Shown: one piece after another, positions 25,981 to 36,603 of the stretch | Layout of the letters: every line of letters begins with the position of its first letter | Numbering within the stretch: the stretch's first letter is position 1 | Assembly: GCA_905250115.1 (NCBI GenBank) | Contig: CAJNOI010000023.1 | Coordinates: 143,924 to 207,923 of the forward strand | Source of the DNA: Adineta steineri | Lineage: Eukaryota > Rotifera > Eurotatoria > Adinetida > Adinetidae | DNA length: 64,000 nucleotides | Direction: 5' to 3' | Position numbers and translations under genes: made by a program | Notes under the pieces: model-generated | What the model was told of the DNA's origin: nothing | Databases searched by the model: none | The model's input: the letters and a program-made list of their open reading frames with translations, nothing else

Positions 25981-26142
25981 GCATATATATATATATTGTA
26001 TAGATACATGAGAATTGTATTCGTTTATCGAAGTCAAACATTGAGTCTACTCATCTATCGTATTCAGTCTTTTTCTTCTTATGTCAAAGTTCGTTGTATT
26101 CGTTGTTGCTTAACAACAAAGAGAATGATATTTTAGATAAAG
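24702..26142. other. Intergenic with microsatellites
   Basis: AT-rich. Contains GAA repeats (25608-25634) and GAAA repeats (25946-25980). The short frame over 25939-26136 is mostly microsatellite and is not called. Confidence 0.6.
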
Positions 26143-26518
26143 ATGGAATTAGAAACAGAAATTCCCATTTGGTATAAAGGAAAAGTAAAATGGATATCAA
26201 ATTTAACTTCCCGTTCAACTTGTTCTGATGTTATTCAAGCTATATTATCATCATTATCAATAGATTATTCTTCATTTGAATTAAATGAAAATTATATTTT
26301 ATATGAATGTTGGCGTGGTGTTGAAAGACCATTAAAATATCGTTGTCGTCTTCTTAAATTATGGAATTCATGGGCTGGTGAATGTGAAAATGTTATATTA
26401 ACATTACGATCACGTGAAGAAGAATCAATTCCAACACATATTCTTATTCGTCAACAAGAAAAAAAATTAAATAAATTAAAACGTCAACTACGAAGAACTG
26501 ATAAACAAATTCAATATT

Positions 26519-26551
<33 letters not shown>

Positions 26552-27248
26552 TTTATTTCAATTTATCACGTTCAATAATTCATTTAAATAATCAAATTAA
26601 AAATCAAGAAAAAATTATTTTCAATTTAAAATTTCATATTGAAAATGAAAATGAAAATAATCAAGAGAATTTTCTTCAAGATGATTTTAAAAAACTTTTA
26701 TATGATGTTAATCAAACATTAATAACAAGTAGAAAATTAACTCTTCTCGCAGATAAAATTGATCAACAAATACAAAAAACAAATGATCAAATTGAAAAAA
26801 AACTTCTTCTATTAGATGAATTAGAATTAGATTATGCACTACAAGATAATATTGATATTGATAGTTTAGAAGATCAAGATGAACAAATATCTTCTTCTCC
26901 TCTTATTTCAATTAAAACATTAACAGGTTTTCTATTCTTTCTCTTTTTCTTTTTATCTATTCTCATTTCTAAATAGTTCAAAGTCGTCCAACAGCAATAG
27001 TTGAACCAAGTCCATCAAGATTAAAATCAAAAGAATTTTTAGGAAATAATCTCATATCTCATTTATCATTAGATAATCTTGATAAACAAGAGAAAAATTG
27101 TTTAAATACAACAAAATCGAAAATTGATTTAATACCATTATCTATTCCATATCAAAATTATAAATTTCAAACAATAAATAATGATGAATCAGATACTGGA
27201 ATTAGTTCGATTTATTCGAATGATGAACAATTAGTAACACTTGTTTAA
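26143..27248 (+). CDS. N-terminal Ras-association domain protein, RASSF9/10-like
   Basis: Exons 26143-26926 and 26977-27248 (50-nt intron) give 351 aa. Residues about 6-90 match the RA domain of the N-terminal RASSF group (RASSF7-10): an IPIWYKGKVKWI strand, TTC-like SRSTCSDVIQAIL helix, ECWRGVERPL, LLKLWNSW and ENVILTLRS. A long coiled coil follows (about 100-240; heptads rich in Leu, Lys, Gln, Asn). Exon 2 encodes a Ser/Asn-rich tail with SDTGISSIYS and ends in LVTLV, a probable class I/II PDZ-binding end, both typical of RASSF9/10. Without splicing the frame would run into a false hydrophobic tail. Likely a scaffold at cell junctions or endosomes in growth control; Ras binding in this subgroup is uncertain. 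Confidence 0.82.
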
Positions 27249-27497
27249 TTTTATTTTTTAAATATTTTACATTTCTTTTTTTAAATAACAAAAATAAATA
27301 CAAATCAATTATTGATTTGATTTTATTTGATTTATCAATATCTATTACGGCTAGTTTTTTCACTTTTGAAAACAAAATTTTGAAATGGATAGTAGTTAGA
27401 ATATTCACATGGAAATTAACTCATTGTAAAAGATTGATATCTACTCAAATCTCTTTTTAATACAGATTTTGAATAAATATGAAAAATAAAATTAATA

Positions 27498-27569
27498 TTC
27501 CGAAGCCGGGTATCGAACCCGGATCTGAACGGTGAGAACGTTCAATCCTAACCATTAGACTACTTCGGA
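27498..27569 (-). tRNA. tRNA-Glu (anticodon CTC)
   Basis: 72 nt cloverleaf on the minus strand. The acceptor stem TCCGAAG pairs with CTTCGGA. The D arm carries the A box TAGTCTAATGG, and the anticodon stem GAACG/CGTTC encloses loop TTCTCAC, giving anticodon CTC. The T arm CCGGG-TTCGATA-CCCGG contains B box GGTTCGATACC. No intron. A TTTTATTTTT tract downstream on the minus strand (about 27485-27495) could terminate Pol III. Confidence 0.96.
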
Positions 27570-28536
27570 TATAACTCATTAATCATCAGTTATTTCATTA
27601 TGACTCATTTTTAGTCATTAATCAAATAAAGAAAAAACAAATTTCGTTTTTTTTAATTAAAAATGCTAAAATAATCTTTTTGTTAAAGTAAAATGTCATT
27701 TTCTTCTTTTGTTTATTGACGATTGTTGTTGAAGAAATGAATAACATTTTCAATGAGATCATCCTTATTTGTTATATAAAGTGTCTTCTTTATTCATAAA
27801 GAAGATAAAGGACTATATGTCAATACCTTTACTTCTCCCCATCGACATCTTAACCATCATAGTTACTTCTTCTATTTTTCTATTCTATTATCAACATATA
27901 TTTCTTATTTATTTCATTTCAAATGAAATCTACAAAATATTTCTAATGGATATAATTAATTTATTATTTATTTTTATGTAAGTATTGAGAAAATTCAAAT
28001 GGAAAAGATAAACATTCTATATGATTAAAATAACAAAACCTTTTTTAATATCTTGAAAAATGTTTCTTCGAATCTTCGAAACTAAACAAAGATTTCTAAT
28101 CCATGAGTTGTGATATTTATCTGAACGAAAGATGAAAGAATTAATATTTTATTATTGATATGAAAATTGTGATTAATTTCACAAGAATTTGATTTTGTTT
28201 GAAATAAAATCTATAAAAATCATGAATAAAAAAACGAAATCCTTGAGTGGTGTTATTATTTCAACGATAATGATTCATAGAGAAAAAGAAAAAGAAAAAG
28301 AAAAAGAAAAAGAAATTGTCGAAATTCTAAAGCGAACGAAAGAAAAAGAAATGTGAGTGTTTAAGAAAAAAGTCTGTTATGTTTTCTTTTTTCTATTCTT
28401 TTTATATAAAAAAGACATCTGAGACATTGAATGTTGTATTGATAAAGAATAATAAACTGATAAAATTCTTAATATTATTGTCAAATGAATAAATATTTTT
28501 CTATTTATTTTAATTAATTTTTATAGAATTTAATAA
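27570..28536. other. Intergenic between tRNA and MOB2-like gene
   Basis: AT-rich, with a GAAAAA repeat at 28281-28314 and a hydrophobic frame at 27769-27981 that lacks an ATG start. No supported gene. Confidence 0.55.
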
Positions 28537-29764
28537 ATGAGTACATTTAGTAGAAGGTAAGATTTTTTCTTTAATAGAAATAACTATTTCTATTGATTAT
28601 TTCTATAAATATATTTTGTTTCTTTTTTAAAGAAAATCACGTGGAAAAGTTGAAGAAAATAATTTGAAGAAAGATTTATTAAATGACGATGAAATCTCAT
28701 CAAATGATTATAATAATTATCAAATCTTAGTTCCATCCTTATCACCTTCAATAAATAATCGAACATCATCAAATATTCTTTATTTACAAAATCAATATGC
28801 GATTTTTACTCGTTCAATATCTCAATGTAATATTGGAGAATTAATTCGACAACCAGAATATGTTGATAAAAATGAATGGATTGCACATAACAGTTTGTTC
28901 TTTTTTTCTTCATTTTTTTAAATACGAATTTCATTAAATTTATTTATTTATTTCAAGTTGTTACATTTTTTAATCATATTAATGCATTATACGAAGTTTT
29001 ATCAGATTTCTGTACAAAATCAACATGTTCAACAATGACTGGTCCACAAAATAGGTTTAATATTATTCTTTTTCATTTAAATAAAAAAGGTGAATTTTTA
29101 ATTTAAGTTTATATTATTGGATTGATGAACGTGGAAAAAAATTAAAATGTTCTGCACCACAATATATTGATTCTGCTATGACTTTTATGCAAAAAATTCT
29201 TTCCAATGATATGATATTTCCAACACGACTTGGTAATTTTACATTTATTAAAATCGAATTTCTATTTCAGTAAACTAATTTCAAATCAACAGTCATTTTT
29301 CACTCATTCAAAAATAGTTAGATAAGAAGAAAAAAAAGACTTTTGAAAAATCAGTATATAGTTCATATTGAATAAATAGATAAATATATAAAAATTTAGA
29401 TCGAAATTTTCCTGCAACATTCGATATCTTAGTTCGAAAAATGGTTCGTTTATTATTTCATTGTATGGCACATATTTATGCAATTCATTATCGTCAATTA
29501 ATTGAATTTGAATTACATCCACATTTAAATAGTTTATTTCTTCATTTTATATCATTTATTATAAAATCTGATATAATACCTTCGGATTATTCCATTTCAA
29601 ATACAAATACAAATTCATTAACAATATCAAATCAAATTGAAATACGAGAACTTAGAGCTGAACTAGAATCTTTATCACTTTTATATGAATTATTAGCTAA
29701 ACAATGGCAACATGCTTATGCACAAGCTAATGCACAAAAAAGAAAAATGACAAATAATCAATAA
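28537..29764 (+). CDS. MOB kinase activator, MOB2-like
   Basis: Five exons: 28537-28556, 28633-28892, 28958-29054, 29108-29232 and 29400-29764; total 288 aa with phase closing at each junction. The Mob/phocein fold is clear: NEWIAHNIVTFFNHINALY, zinc cysteines in FCTKSTC, YYWIDERGKKLKCSAPQYID, and zinc histidines in AHIYAIH (H-x4-H). The WIDERGKK and CSAPQYID blocks favour MOB2 over MOB1, MOB3 or phocein. MOB2 proteins bind NDR/LATS-type kinases and affect polarity, neurite growth and cell cycle. The first exon is only 20 nt. The C-terminal 60 residues after the Mob fold form an extra helix rich in Leu, Glu and Gln (ELRAELESLSLLYELLAKQW), longer than usual for MOB2. Confidence 0.9.
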
Positions 29765-31789
29765 ACTTTTCTTTTCTTTTCTTTTTATTTTAAAAATAAA
29801 ATATTAATATAAATGGTTTTTTTTAAGAAAAAAAAGAATTTATTTATTTATTTTCAGATGATATAAATATATAAATCAACTATTTATTTAATAAAAAGTA
29901 TAATTGTCAAACTTTACCTAGATCGAACCTCGGTCAATGTATATTCTTGTTAAGATTGTTGTCATGGAATGAAAAAGTATAAAATGGCTGACTATACTTG
30001 TCTATAGAGCATGGAGAGTCACTCATACGCTTTTTATTGACTTTTTTCTCTGTTTATTTAAAGAAAATGAAAACATATCTAGATTATTTTATTTCTAATT
30101 TTATTTAGATATTTGTGTCAAAGTTTTCTCTATGTACAGACAAGAGATATTTATTTATTTTACTGTTTTGTTTGAATAATTAAAATAAAATAATTATAAT
30201 AGTTACAAATGTCATGAATGAGTCAGTGTTGATGTAATAACACATTTTCAATCTAAGGTTTCAATTGTTAGTCAGGAAAAAAAGATTTTATTTGAGAATT
30301 TCTTGTGTTCATAAGCATATTAGAACTACTTAATTCATCTTCAAAGACATCTCTCAGAGTGATATTGTACTGTTTTAGTGAAAATTTTATTTTGTAGGTC
30401 ATGAATTTCGCTCTATCATATTCATTTTTTTCTCTTGAGACATTAAAAATAATAAATTTCGAAAGCATAAAAATTCCTAAGTGTAACTACTATGAAAAAT
30501 ACGACTTACTTATACATGACGTGTTTTTATTTACTTTGTTTCTCATGTCAGACATAATCGGTGATGATAATACTTTACTTGAAAAATGCTATAGAAAGAA
30601 TTTCGACATAGATAAGAACTACAAAAGTGAAATAACATCAAACATATTAGCAATTATTTTATTTTTATAAACATGATATGGATATAATCAATGATCAGTT
30701 TTCTTCTTCCATCTTCAAATCATGGGATCAATTCTTGTTAAATAATTTACATTCATTTTATTTACATAAATATGTCGAACAAATGCATATTAAAATCCTT
30801 TGAAATTTTGTGTTTGATTACACATACGAGTATGTAATTGAGTAGCAACATCATTTCCTGTATGTTCACCACGAACTACAACAATAAGAATTTGTAAAAC
30901 CATATTTGGTTTTTAATTCTTGATTGAAATCATTGAGTGAAAGAGTTTTGAAGAATGAGAAGCATTACATGAGTATTTTTGTTGAATTAAATAAAGTTCA
31001 CTAGTAATGATGGTACTGATAATTTCACCTGAAGAAGGGTGTCAATGTCGAGTAAGAAAAGATAATTTTTCATCGATAATATCATTCAGTAATGGTCATG
31101 AATGATTATTAAAAAATGAAAGTGTTGTTAAACGATCGAAAATAGTAATGCAATGATGTGATGTAAATTCTTCTGCAATTAATTGTGCATCTTTATTATT
31201 ATCAATAATTTCCTAGGTATATTTATTGTTCGTTGTCTATTATCATATTTTATCTTTCTTTATTATATTTTGTTGAAAGAAAAATTCTATGAAGATTTCA
31301 TTTTCTCAGTTTATTATAAATAATAGTATAATTTGAGTACTTTAATCTATTTTAAGAATATTCTCAGTTCATGTTATTTTTATTAATTGGAGTAAAAATA
31401 TTCATTTTTACTTTTTCTTATCAGAATCAGCATATTTTTAGACTTTATAATTAATCTTTTCTGGTCTACTCTTTAAAAAATACCGTACCCCTCCTACACC
31501 AAAATGTTACCATTTGACAATATCCGATCAGAAAGGCTTAAATATACATTGCAGCGCTTGTCAAGATTCCACCGAAAAAAAAATAAATTAGAAAATATGT
31601 CCCCAGGGAATTTATCAGGATAATAATCTATGTCTTTTATCAAAGGTTACGTTTTTTTTTCACAGAACATAGAGAAACATCTAATAATAGATATAAAATC
31701 TTTGATTTTTTTCTTCCGCTACTGACAAAGAAATTCTTTTTTTTTTCAAAGTTTTACATCTTCATTTACGTCGTCTTTTTCCAACAGCA
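29765..31789. other. Intergenic with a gene relic
   Basis: Frames at 30268-30468 and 30401-30670 overlap in opposite directions and have no known domain. A broken coding stretch lies at 30913-31212 (listed separately). A short GC-richer stretch at 31480-31580 was not identified. Confidence 0.5.
30913..31212 (-). pseudogene. Broken exon-like coding relic
   Basis: On the minus strand, a TAG acceptor-like end at 31213-31215 is followed by 300 nt in one frame with normal host codon use (many GAA, ATT and TTA codons), interrupted by two TGA codons and ended by TAA at 30913-30915. The conceptual peptide begins EIIDNNKDAQLIAEEF and is not recognised. A further coding-like stretch in another frame lies at about 30800-30905. 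Best read as a decayed gene; family unknown. Confidence 0.4.
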
Positions 31790-32701
31790 ATGAATTTAAC
31801 GAGTATATTAATTGAATCTTGGTTTATTCCCATAGAAATTGTGAAAAGTATTGGTACTCTTCTAACTATTATAGTATGTACTTTTTTCTTATGTATTATT
31901 TTATTCGATAAAACATGTCATACAGTTCCATTTATGTTAACAGCCAATACATGTTTTAGTACATTGCTCTTTGCTTGTACTCTATTCAGTATAAGTATAG
32001 TCACAATTCAGAATGATCTTAAACAAATTGTTGTTCAAGATTCATTCTGTGTTATTCAATGTTATACTAGTTATACATTTGGTTTTTGGCTCAATTATTC
32101 TTTTTCAATCGAAGCTTTCTATCGATATTTGATTGTGATTTATCCTACTCGATTATTTTATCAATCAATAAAATTTCAAAGAATAGTTATTTGTCTGACA
32201 TGGATATTAGGTATAATCTATCCACTTGTATTTCTCTTTACTAATAATATAGTTTATGATATTGACAATCAATTATGTCAAGTTCCACTTCGAATTTCTT
32301 TCTCAATTATCTATTCTGCATTATTTAATTATCTTATTCCATTATCAATGACAATGTTTATTTATTTTCGATTAGTTCAAAATGTGAAAGAGATGAGTAA
32401 ACGAGTAACATCAACATATATATTATCTCGTGCACAACGAGAATTAAAAATGGTTCAACAGACAATCTTTATTATGATATTCTTAGTTTTTCTTGGCATT
32501 CCCTATACAATATTTATTCTTATGTCATTTTTTAACGATGTACCTAAATATCATTTTCGAGTTGCTTATATATTTATCGATACTTCATTGATATTAATGA
32601 TGATGATTTTATTTCAATTTAATACACCATTAAAATCAACTACAATGAAAAGAATCAACCCACAAACAAATGTAGTTCTGGCTATGACAATACAAAATTA
32701 A
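31790..32701 (+). CDS. Intronless seven-transmembrane receptor, rhodopsin-like orphan
   Basis: 303 aa, single exon from ATG 31790. Seven hydrophobic segments fall near residues 19-40, 47-70, 90-115, 130-150, 168-192, 222-246 and 256-280. A cysteine at the top of TM3 (DSFCVIQCY) and one in the second extracellular loop (QLCQV) could form the usual disulfide. The DRY site is replaced by an FYRY-like sequence at the TM3 end. The extracellular N-terminus is very short and the C-tail brief. This matches the many intronless 7TM chemosensory-type receptors of rotifers. It does not resemble the GPCR at 23 kb closely. Ligand unknown. Confidence 0.8.
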   Translation: MNLTSILIESWFIPIEIVKSIGTLLTIIVCTFFLCIILFDKTCHTVPFMLTANTCFSTLLFACTLFSISIVTIQNDLKQIVVQDSFCVIQCYTSYTFGFWLNYSFSIEAFYRYLIVIYPTRLFYQSIKFQRIVICLTWILGIIYPLVFLFTNNIVYDIDNQLCQVPLRISFSIIYSALFNYLIPLSMTMFIYFRLVQNVKEMSKRVTSTYILSRAQRELKMVQQTIFIMIFLVFLGIPYTIFILMSFFNDVPKYHFRVAYIFIDTSLILMMMILFQFNTPLKSTTMKRINPQTNVVLAMTIQN

Positions 32702-33312
32702 CAACATCTCAAATAAACATATGTCAAATAAAAACTGTTCTTCATGTTTTGTAACATTGTGTTCAGATAGGAAAATATTTGTAAAAATCGATACAGATGA
32801 ATAATCTAAAGAACTTAAACAGATATTTTCGGTTTCAATAGATCTTGTTGCAATTAGAGCGCATTCGCATAATTGAATGATATACATTGAATTAAATTGA
32901 GTAGAAAGTCGATGAAAAAAGGCCTTTGTTTTATAATGTCTTACAAAACTATAAAATAATGATTTAGAGATCAAATGTTGTGAATAAGTGTGAGATTGGT
33001 AATGTTAACTAAAAACATGGTTCATTTGTAAACTGCACATATATATAAAGAGTTAGAAAGCAGATCAATTTTGTGAATAATCGCTTTATTGAATCTTTTT
33101 TTCGTACAAAATGCTTCTCGATATTTTGTTCAACTTGATATCACTTTTACGTGTAGCAAGATTGATTAGACAAACAATCAAGCGATAGAGATGTACCAGT
33201 AAAAGAACACGTTTGATATGTATCAATAGTAAATAATTATCTGCCACAAATGATAATCGATAGGAATATGATTCCATCATTGCAAAATATTATGTGGCAC
33301 TTGCAAATATTT
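32702..33312. other. Intergenic; no gene seen
   Basis: The minus-strand frames at 32636-32974 and 33086-33280 show no domain. The sequence leads into the repeat-rich island that starts near 33313. Confidence 0.5.
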
Positions 33313-33313
33313 T

Positions 33314-33398
33314 AGGGTGTGGGTGAGTGTTCTGTTTATATCTAGGTCCACACCCATACCCATACCCATACCCACACCGACATCCTCACCCACACTCA
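33314..33398. repeat. G/T-rich telomere-like repeat hairpin, copy 1
   Basis: GGGTGTGGGTGAGTG at 33314-33328 is followed by a TGTTCTGTTTATATC spacer and a C/A-rich arm (33347-33398) built of CCCATA/CCCACA hexamers. The arms can pair. The hexamers are variants of the (TGTGGG)n unit known for bdelloid telomeres. Confidence 0.7.
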
Positions 33399-33399
33399 A

Positions 33400-33735
33400 A
33401 TGCCTTGCATTCAACGTCTTAAATACTATCATGAACCCTGTTGGAATCGTTCATCCAATTTATCTTGTTTTTATGATGAAGTTCATATGTGTTTATGCCA
33501 GAACTTTGATAAGCAATATCTAGCAAGTTGCTTCGAATTTAATCATCGAAACAAAAATGATGACTTTACTTTAGATCATAATCAAATTGAACGTGACTGT
33601 CGAATAGATTCTTTATCTAATTCATCTATCTTAACTACTACAATAGTTAGTGACATTACTTCTATTTACGTTTACCAATATTTTCTGTATGTCTTTGTCT
33701 TGTCATTTTCCGTCCGAATGCATCACCCAAAATAA
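33400..33735 (+). pseudogene. Fragment of a cysteine-rich (EGF-like) extracellular protein
   Basis: A 111-codon frame begins directly after the C/A-rich repeat. Its first 55 codons hold six cysteines (positions 3, 14, 23, 31, 33 and 44) in a pattern containing CFYDEVHMCLC and then CFEFNH, which recalls the Cys-rich segments next to EGF and LDLa modules in large rotifer extracellular proteins. After about codon 75 the frame loses domain character and runs to a random stop. There is no signal peptide. I read it as a displaced gene piece; a diverged small gene is less likely. Confidence 0.45.
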
Positions 33736-33853
33736 ATTATTTTTTCTACTATAGTTCGCTGCTTTTGCTATCATTTTAGAAAAAAAATATACATATTTTA
33801 AACAATCGAGAGAATAAGACTGTGAATATAAGTGTTATGTATATTCTTGTAGA

Positions 33854-33912
33854 CAAAGGTGGGCGTGTGGATCTATGTTCTCCATCTATATCCACACCAA
33901 CACCCGCCTTTG
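33854..33912. repeat. G/T-armed inverted repeat, copy 2
   Basis: CAAAGGTGGGCGTGTGGA (33854-33871) pairs imperfectly with the C/A-rich arm ending CCCGCCTTTG at 33912. The spacer TCTATGTTCTCCATCTATA shares its core with the copies at 33.3 and 36.4 kb. Confidence 0.7.
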
Positions 33913-34821
33913 GTCGTTAGCCGGATAAACCGTATGTGAAACATTCTATATACTCACACGTAGCGAAAAAATCTTTTTTTTCTGTTCTGGTTATTTATTT
34001 AAGGTTATCATAAAAGAACAAGTAGCGCGTCGGTCCCTTGGACCTCGCTCGACTCAATCCTGAAAGGAACAATAGATGTACTGCAAATACGACAACCTTA
34101 GATCACTAAGCATATCATATAGTGATATTAAGCAACTGAAGATCGTTATTATAGGGACACTACTTACGTCGTATTTATATGCTTTGTTTTCCGTAAATAA
34201 AAAAGACGCTCGCAACTCAAGAAAATTCACCTAGTCTGTCACACAAAGCTCCTTCCACAAACAAGTAACGTTCGTCACTTCGACCCACTTGACCCTCAAC
34301 TGTGTAAGATAAACCTATATTCTGTTAATACTACACTGAGAGCATCGATGTACCAATTTATATCTGATTTAGACGCAAATGTTTTCTATTGAATTATAAA
34401 AGTACACAAAAACGTTTCATATTTTGTAGAATGATTTTAAGGTAAATTCCATTTTCCAACTAATATCTGTAACCAAACTCATATTATCTACGGGTAATGC
34501 TCGTTGAGCACGTTCGCTTAACGATGAATGACCTTGACCTAACAACTATCGGTTGGCGCTTATAAAATTTCAAGCTTAACTCTTTCACCATATCTTTTAA
34601 GGAGAGATACAACATGTTCTTTCGTGACCGCACTATATTTTTTGTTAAGGGATGTCCGTTCACCTTGTAGTCGGTCGTCGGCGTCCCTTCGGGCCGCCAC
34701 TCCCGACTACTCGGTGATGTAGATTACATTTTACGACTGATATCCCATTTACTATCATCTCGTATCAAGTTGGTTCTCTTCATCAAGTGTTCTGAGACAG
34801 CAGTCGTTAGAGAGGGTATCA
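33913..34821. other. Non-coding sequence of mixed composition
   Basis: GC is higher than in most of the window, in patches (34020-34070, 34640-34735). No open frame of use. It carries the left copy of a 16-bp inverted repeat at 34053-34068 (see findings). Probably decayed repeats. Confidence 0.4.
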
Positions 34822-34942
34822 GGTGGGCGTATATGTGGATCTAGTTGTAGAGTTTGAGATTTGGGTGTGGGTGTGGGTGTGAGTATTTTACCGTTCTATA
34901 TTCTCATCCACATTTCCACACACACCCACATTCACTTTTTCA
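34822..34942. repeat. G/T-armed telomere-like repeat cluster, copy 3
   Basis: GGTGGGCG at the start, then GGGTGTGGGTGTGGGTGTGAG (34864-34884; three near-perfect TGTGGG units), an AT-rich spacer with TTCTATATTCTCATCC, and CACACACACCCACATTC on the other side. Confidence 0.7.
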
Positions 34943-35035
34943 AAAACTCAATTTCTATAGATTCTCACGTTTACTCAGCTTCTCACTGACACCCTCAAGC
35001 TCTCTGATCAAAAAGACCTTAGACTCGATTTTTCT

Positions 35036-36035
35036 TCATTGATATACCTCTAGAAATGCATTTTTTAAAATACTCGATTTCATTTGATTTTCACGTTCAT
35101 CCGGCTCCCCACCCCCATTCGCACCAACGATGTCTCCATCCCTAGATGTTTGACCAAGGTTATTGAGCTTACAAGCAACGTCGTTCGAGTACTCGCTTAG
35201 CTTTTTCTCGTAGAAAAGCATTTTCTCCATATTTACTGAAAACAAAACAAAACCCGTGAAAAAATCATTTTCGATATTTTTTGACCTTTGATTCCTCTTC
35301 CCACCCTCCACACGGTCACCCGAAAAATCCGCAGATTCGAACTCTTCGCATCGAAATACCTCCAGAAATGCGCTTTTCGAAAAATCGGTTATCGATGTTT
35401 TTTTGACCTTTGACCCGTCTTCACCCACCCCCTCCAGACCCACACCTCAATAGTCCTCAGATTCAAAGTGCCTGCATCGAAAAACTTCTAGAAATCTTTT
35501 TTTCGAAAAACCAGTTTTCCATGTTTTTTTGACCTTTCACCCACCCCTAACCGTGGTCACGCAGCAGACCTCAAATTCGAACTTCCCGTATCGAAATACC
35601 TCTAGAAATGTCTTTTCCAGAAAATCGGTTTTCAATGTTTTTTTGACCTTTCACCGACCCACCCCTAACCATGGTCACCCAACTGACCTCAAATTCGGAT
35701 TCCAAGCATCGAAAAACCTCTAGAAATGTCTTTTCCAGAAAATCGGTTTTCCATGTTTTTTTGACCTTTCACCCCCACCCCCCCCCCCCCCACCCTGGGC
35801 CCCCCCCAGACCCCCAACTTGAAATCCCCCCATCCAAAAACCTCTAGAAAAGTCTTTTCCTAAAAACTGATTTTCGATGTTTTTTTGACCTTTCACCCAC
35901 ACCCATCCTCTTCACCCGCCCACCCCTAACCATGGTCACCCAACTGACCTCAAACTTGAAGTCCCCGCATCGAAATACCTCTAGAAATGTCTTTTTCGAA
36001 AAATTAGTTTTCGATGTTTTTTTGACCCTGCGGAC
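35036..36035. repeat. Degenerate minisatellite, about 110-140 bp unit, roughly eight copies
   Basis: Each unit contains ATCGAAATACCTCTAGAAATG, then TTTTCnnGAAAATCGGTTTTC, then ATGTTTTTTTGACCTTT, then a variable C-rich segment. The TTTTTTTGACC element recurs near 35274, 35400, 35525, 35637, 35757, 35880 and 36020, and the series opens with a diverged unit at 35036. The copy at 35771-35825 has expanded into near-homopolymeric C. Open frames here (35036-35443 minus, 35529-35723 plus, 35720-35902 minus, 35844-36041 minus) are by-products of the repeat: their peptides repeat phrases such as FLEVFRC in step with the DNA period. Confidence 0.85.
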
Positions 36036-36447
36036 AAACATCCTAATTTCCGTGCTGCCAACTCATCCTTTCAGGATTGAGAATAAATAGACAAATGATA
36101 AATCTGTGGCTTGGAAAGAAAATTTTTCCAACATGCAAATCCAAGAAAATAACATAATTGATCTAAATGATTATGGTTTAAATAGGTTGATAATGATGAA
36201 TTATTATAAATCACACATCATAGATAGCCTATAAAAATCTTTTCAGTCAAATGGAAATTTATGAATTTTCTTAGATTTTATTTTTTAAATACATTATACA
36301 ACCAAAGAGTCATGCGTTTATATAATTTGACCGAAGAGTGTGAGTCTGTGAGAAGAATGCAATACTATTATATGCTCACTATCATTTACACTCATCTATC
36401 TGCCTACACACCGACCCAACCACCCATCTACACCCTCAAAGTGTGAA
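36036..36447. other. Non-coding
   Basis: Carries the right copy of the 16-bp inverted repeat (36066-36081). The 61-codon frame at 36261-36446 has no domain, and its end is C/A-rich repeat sequence. Confidence 0.45.
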
Positions 36448-36495
36448 TTTGGGTGTGGGTCTGTGTTCTTTATCTATATCCACACTCACCCTCAA
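36448..36495. repeat. G/T-armed inverted repeat, copy 4
   Basis: TTGGGTGTGGGTCTGTG pairs with CCACACTCACCCTCAA around the spacer TTCTTTATCTATAT. It shares the spacer core TATCTATATCCACAC with copies 1 and 2. Confidence 0.75.
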
Positions 36496-36603
36496 GACTC
36501 TTTTTTTTAGTAGATGCATAGTCGCTTATCTCCGCCAACACAAGGCAGATATAGTTTTTAATGTTATCGTGTTCTTCTTTCGAAACAGAATAAGAAAGTA
36601 GTG

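Noticed and set aside
25939-26136. Frame starting with Lys/Glu repeats
   Set aside because: Encoded by a GAAA microsatellite; the true gene starts at 26143.
27769-27981. Hydrophobic 70-codon frame
   Set aside because: Opens at TTG, has no ATG near its start, and resembles translated AT-rich intergenic DNA.
30268-30670. Overlapping plus and minus frames
   Set aside because: Two opposite frames over the same DNA with no domain in either.
35036-36041. Four open frames in the minisatellite, with repeated FLEVFRC-type peptides
   Set aside because: The peptide repeats follow the DNA repeat in different frames and on both strands, so they are repeat by-products, not a repeat protein.
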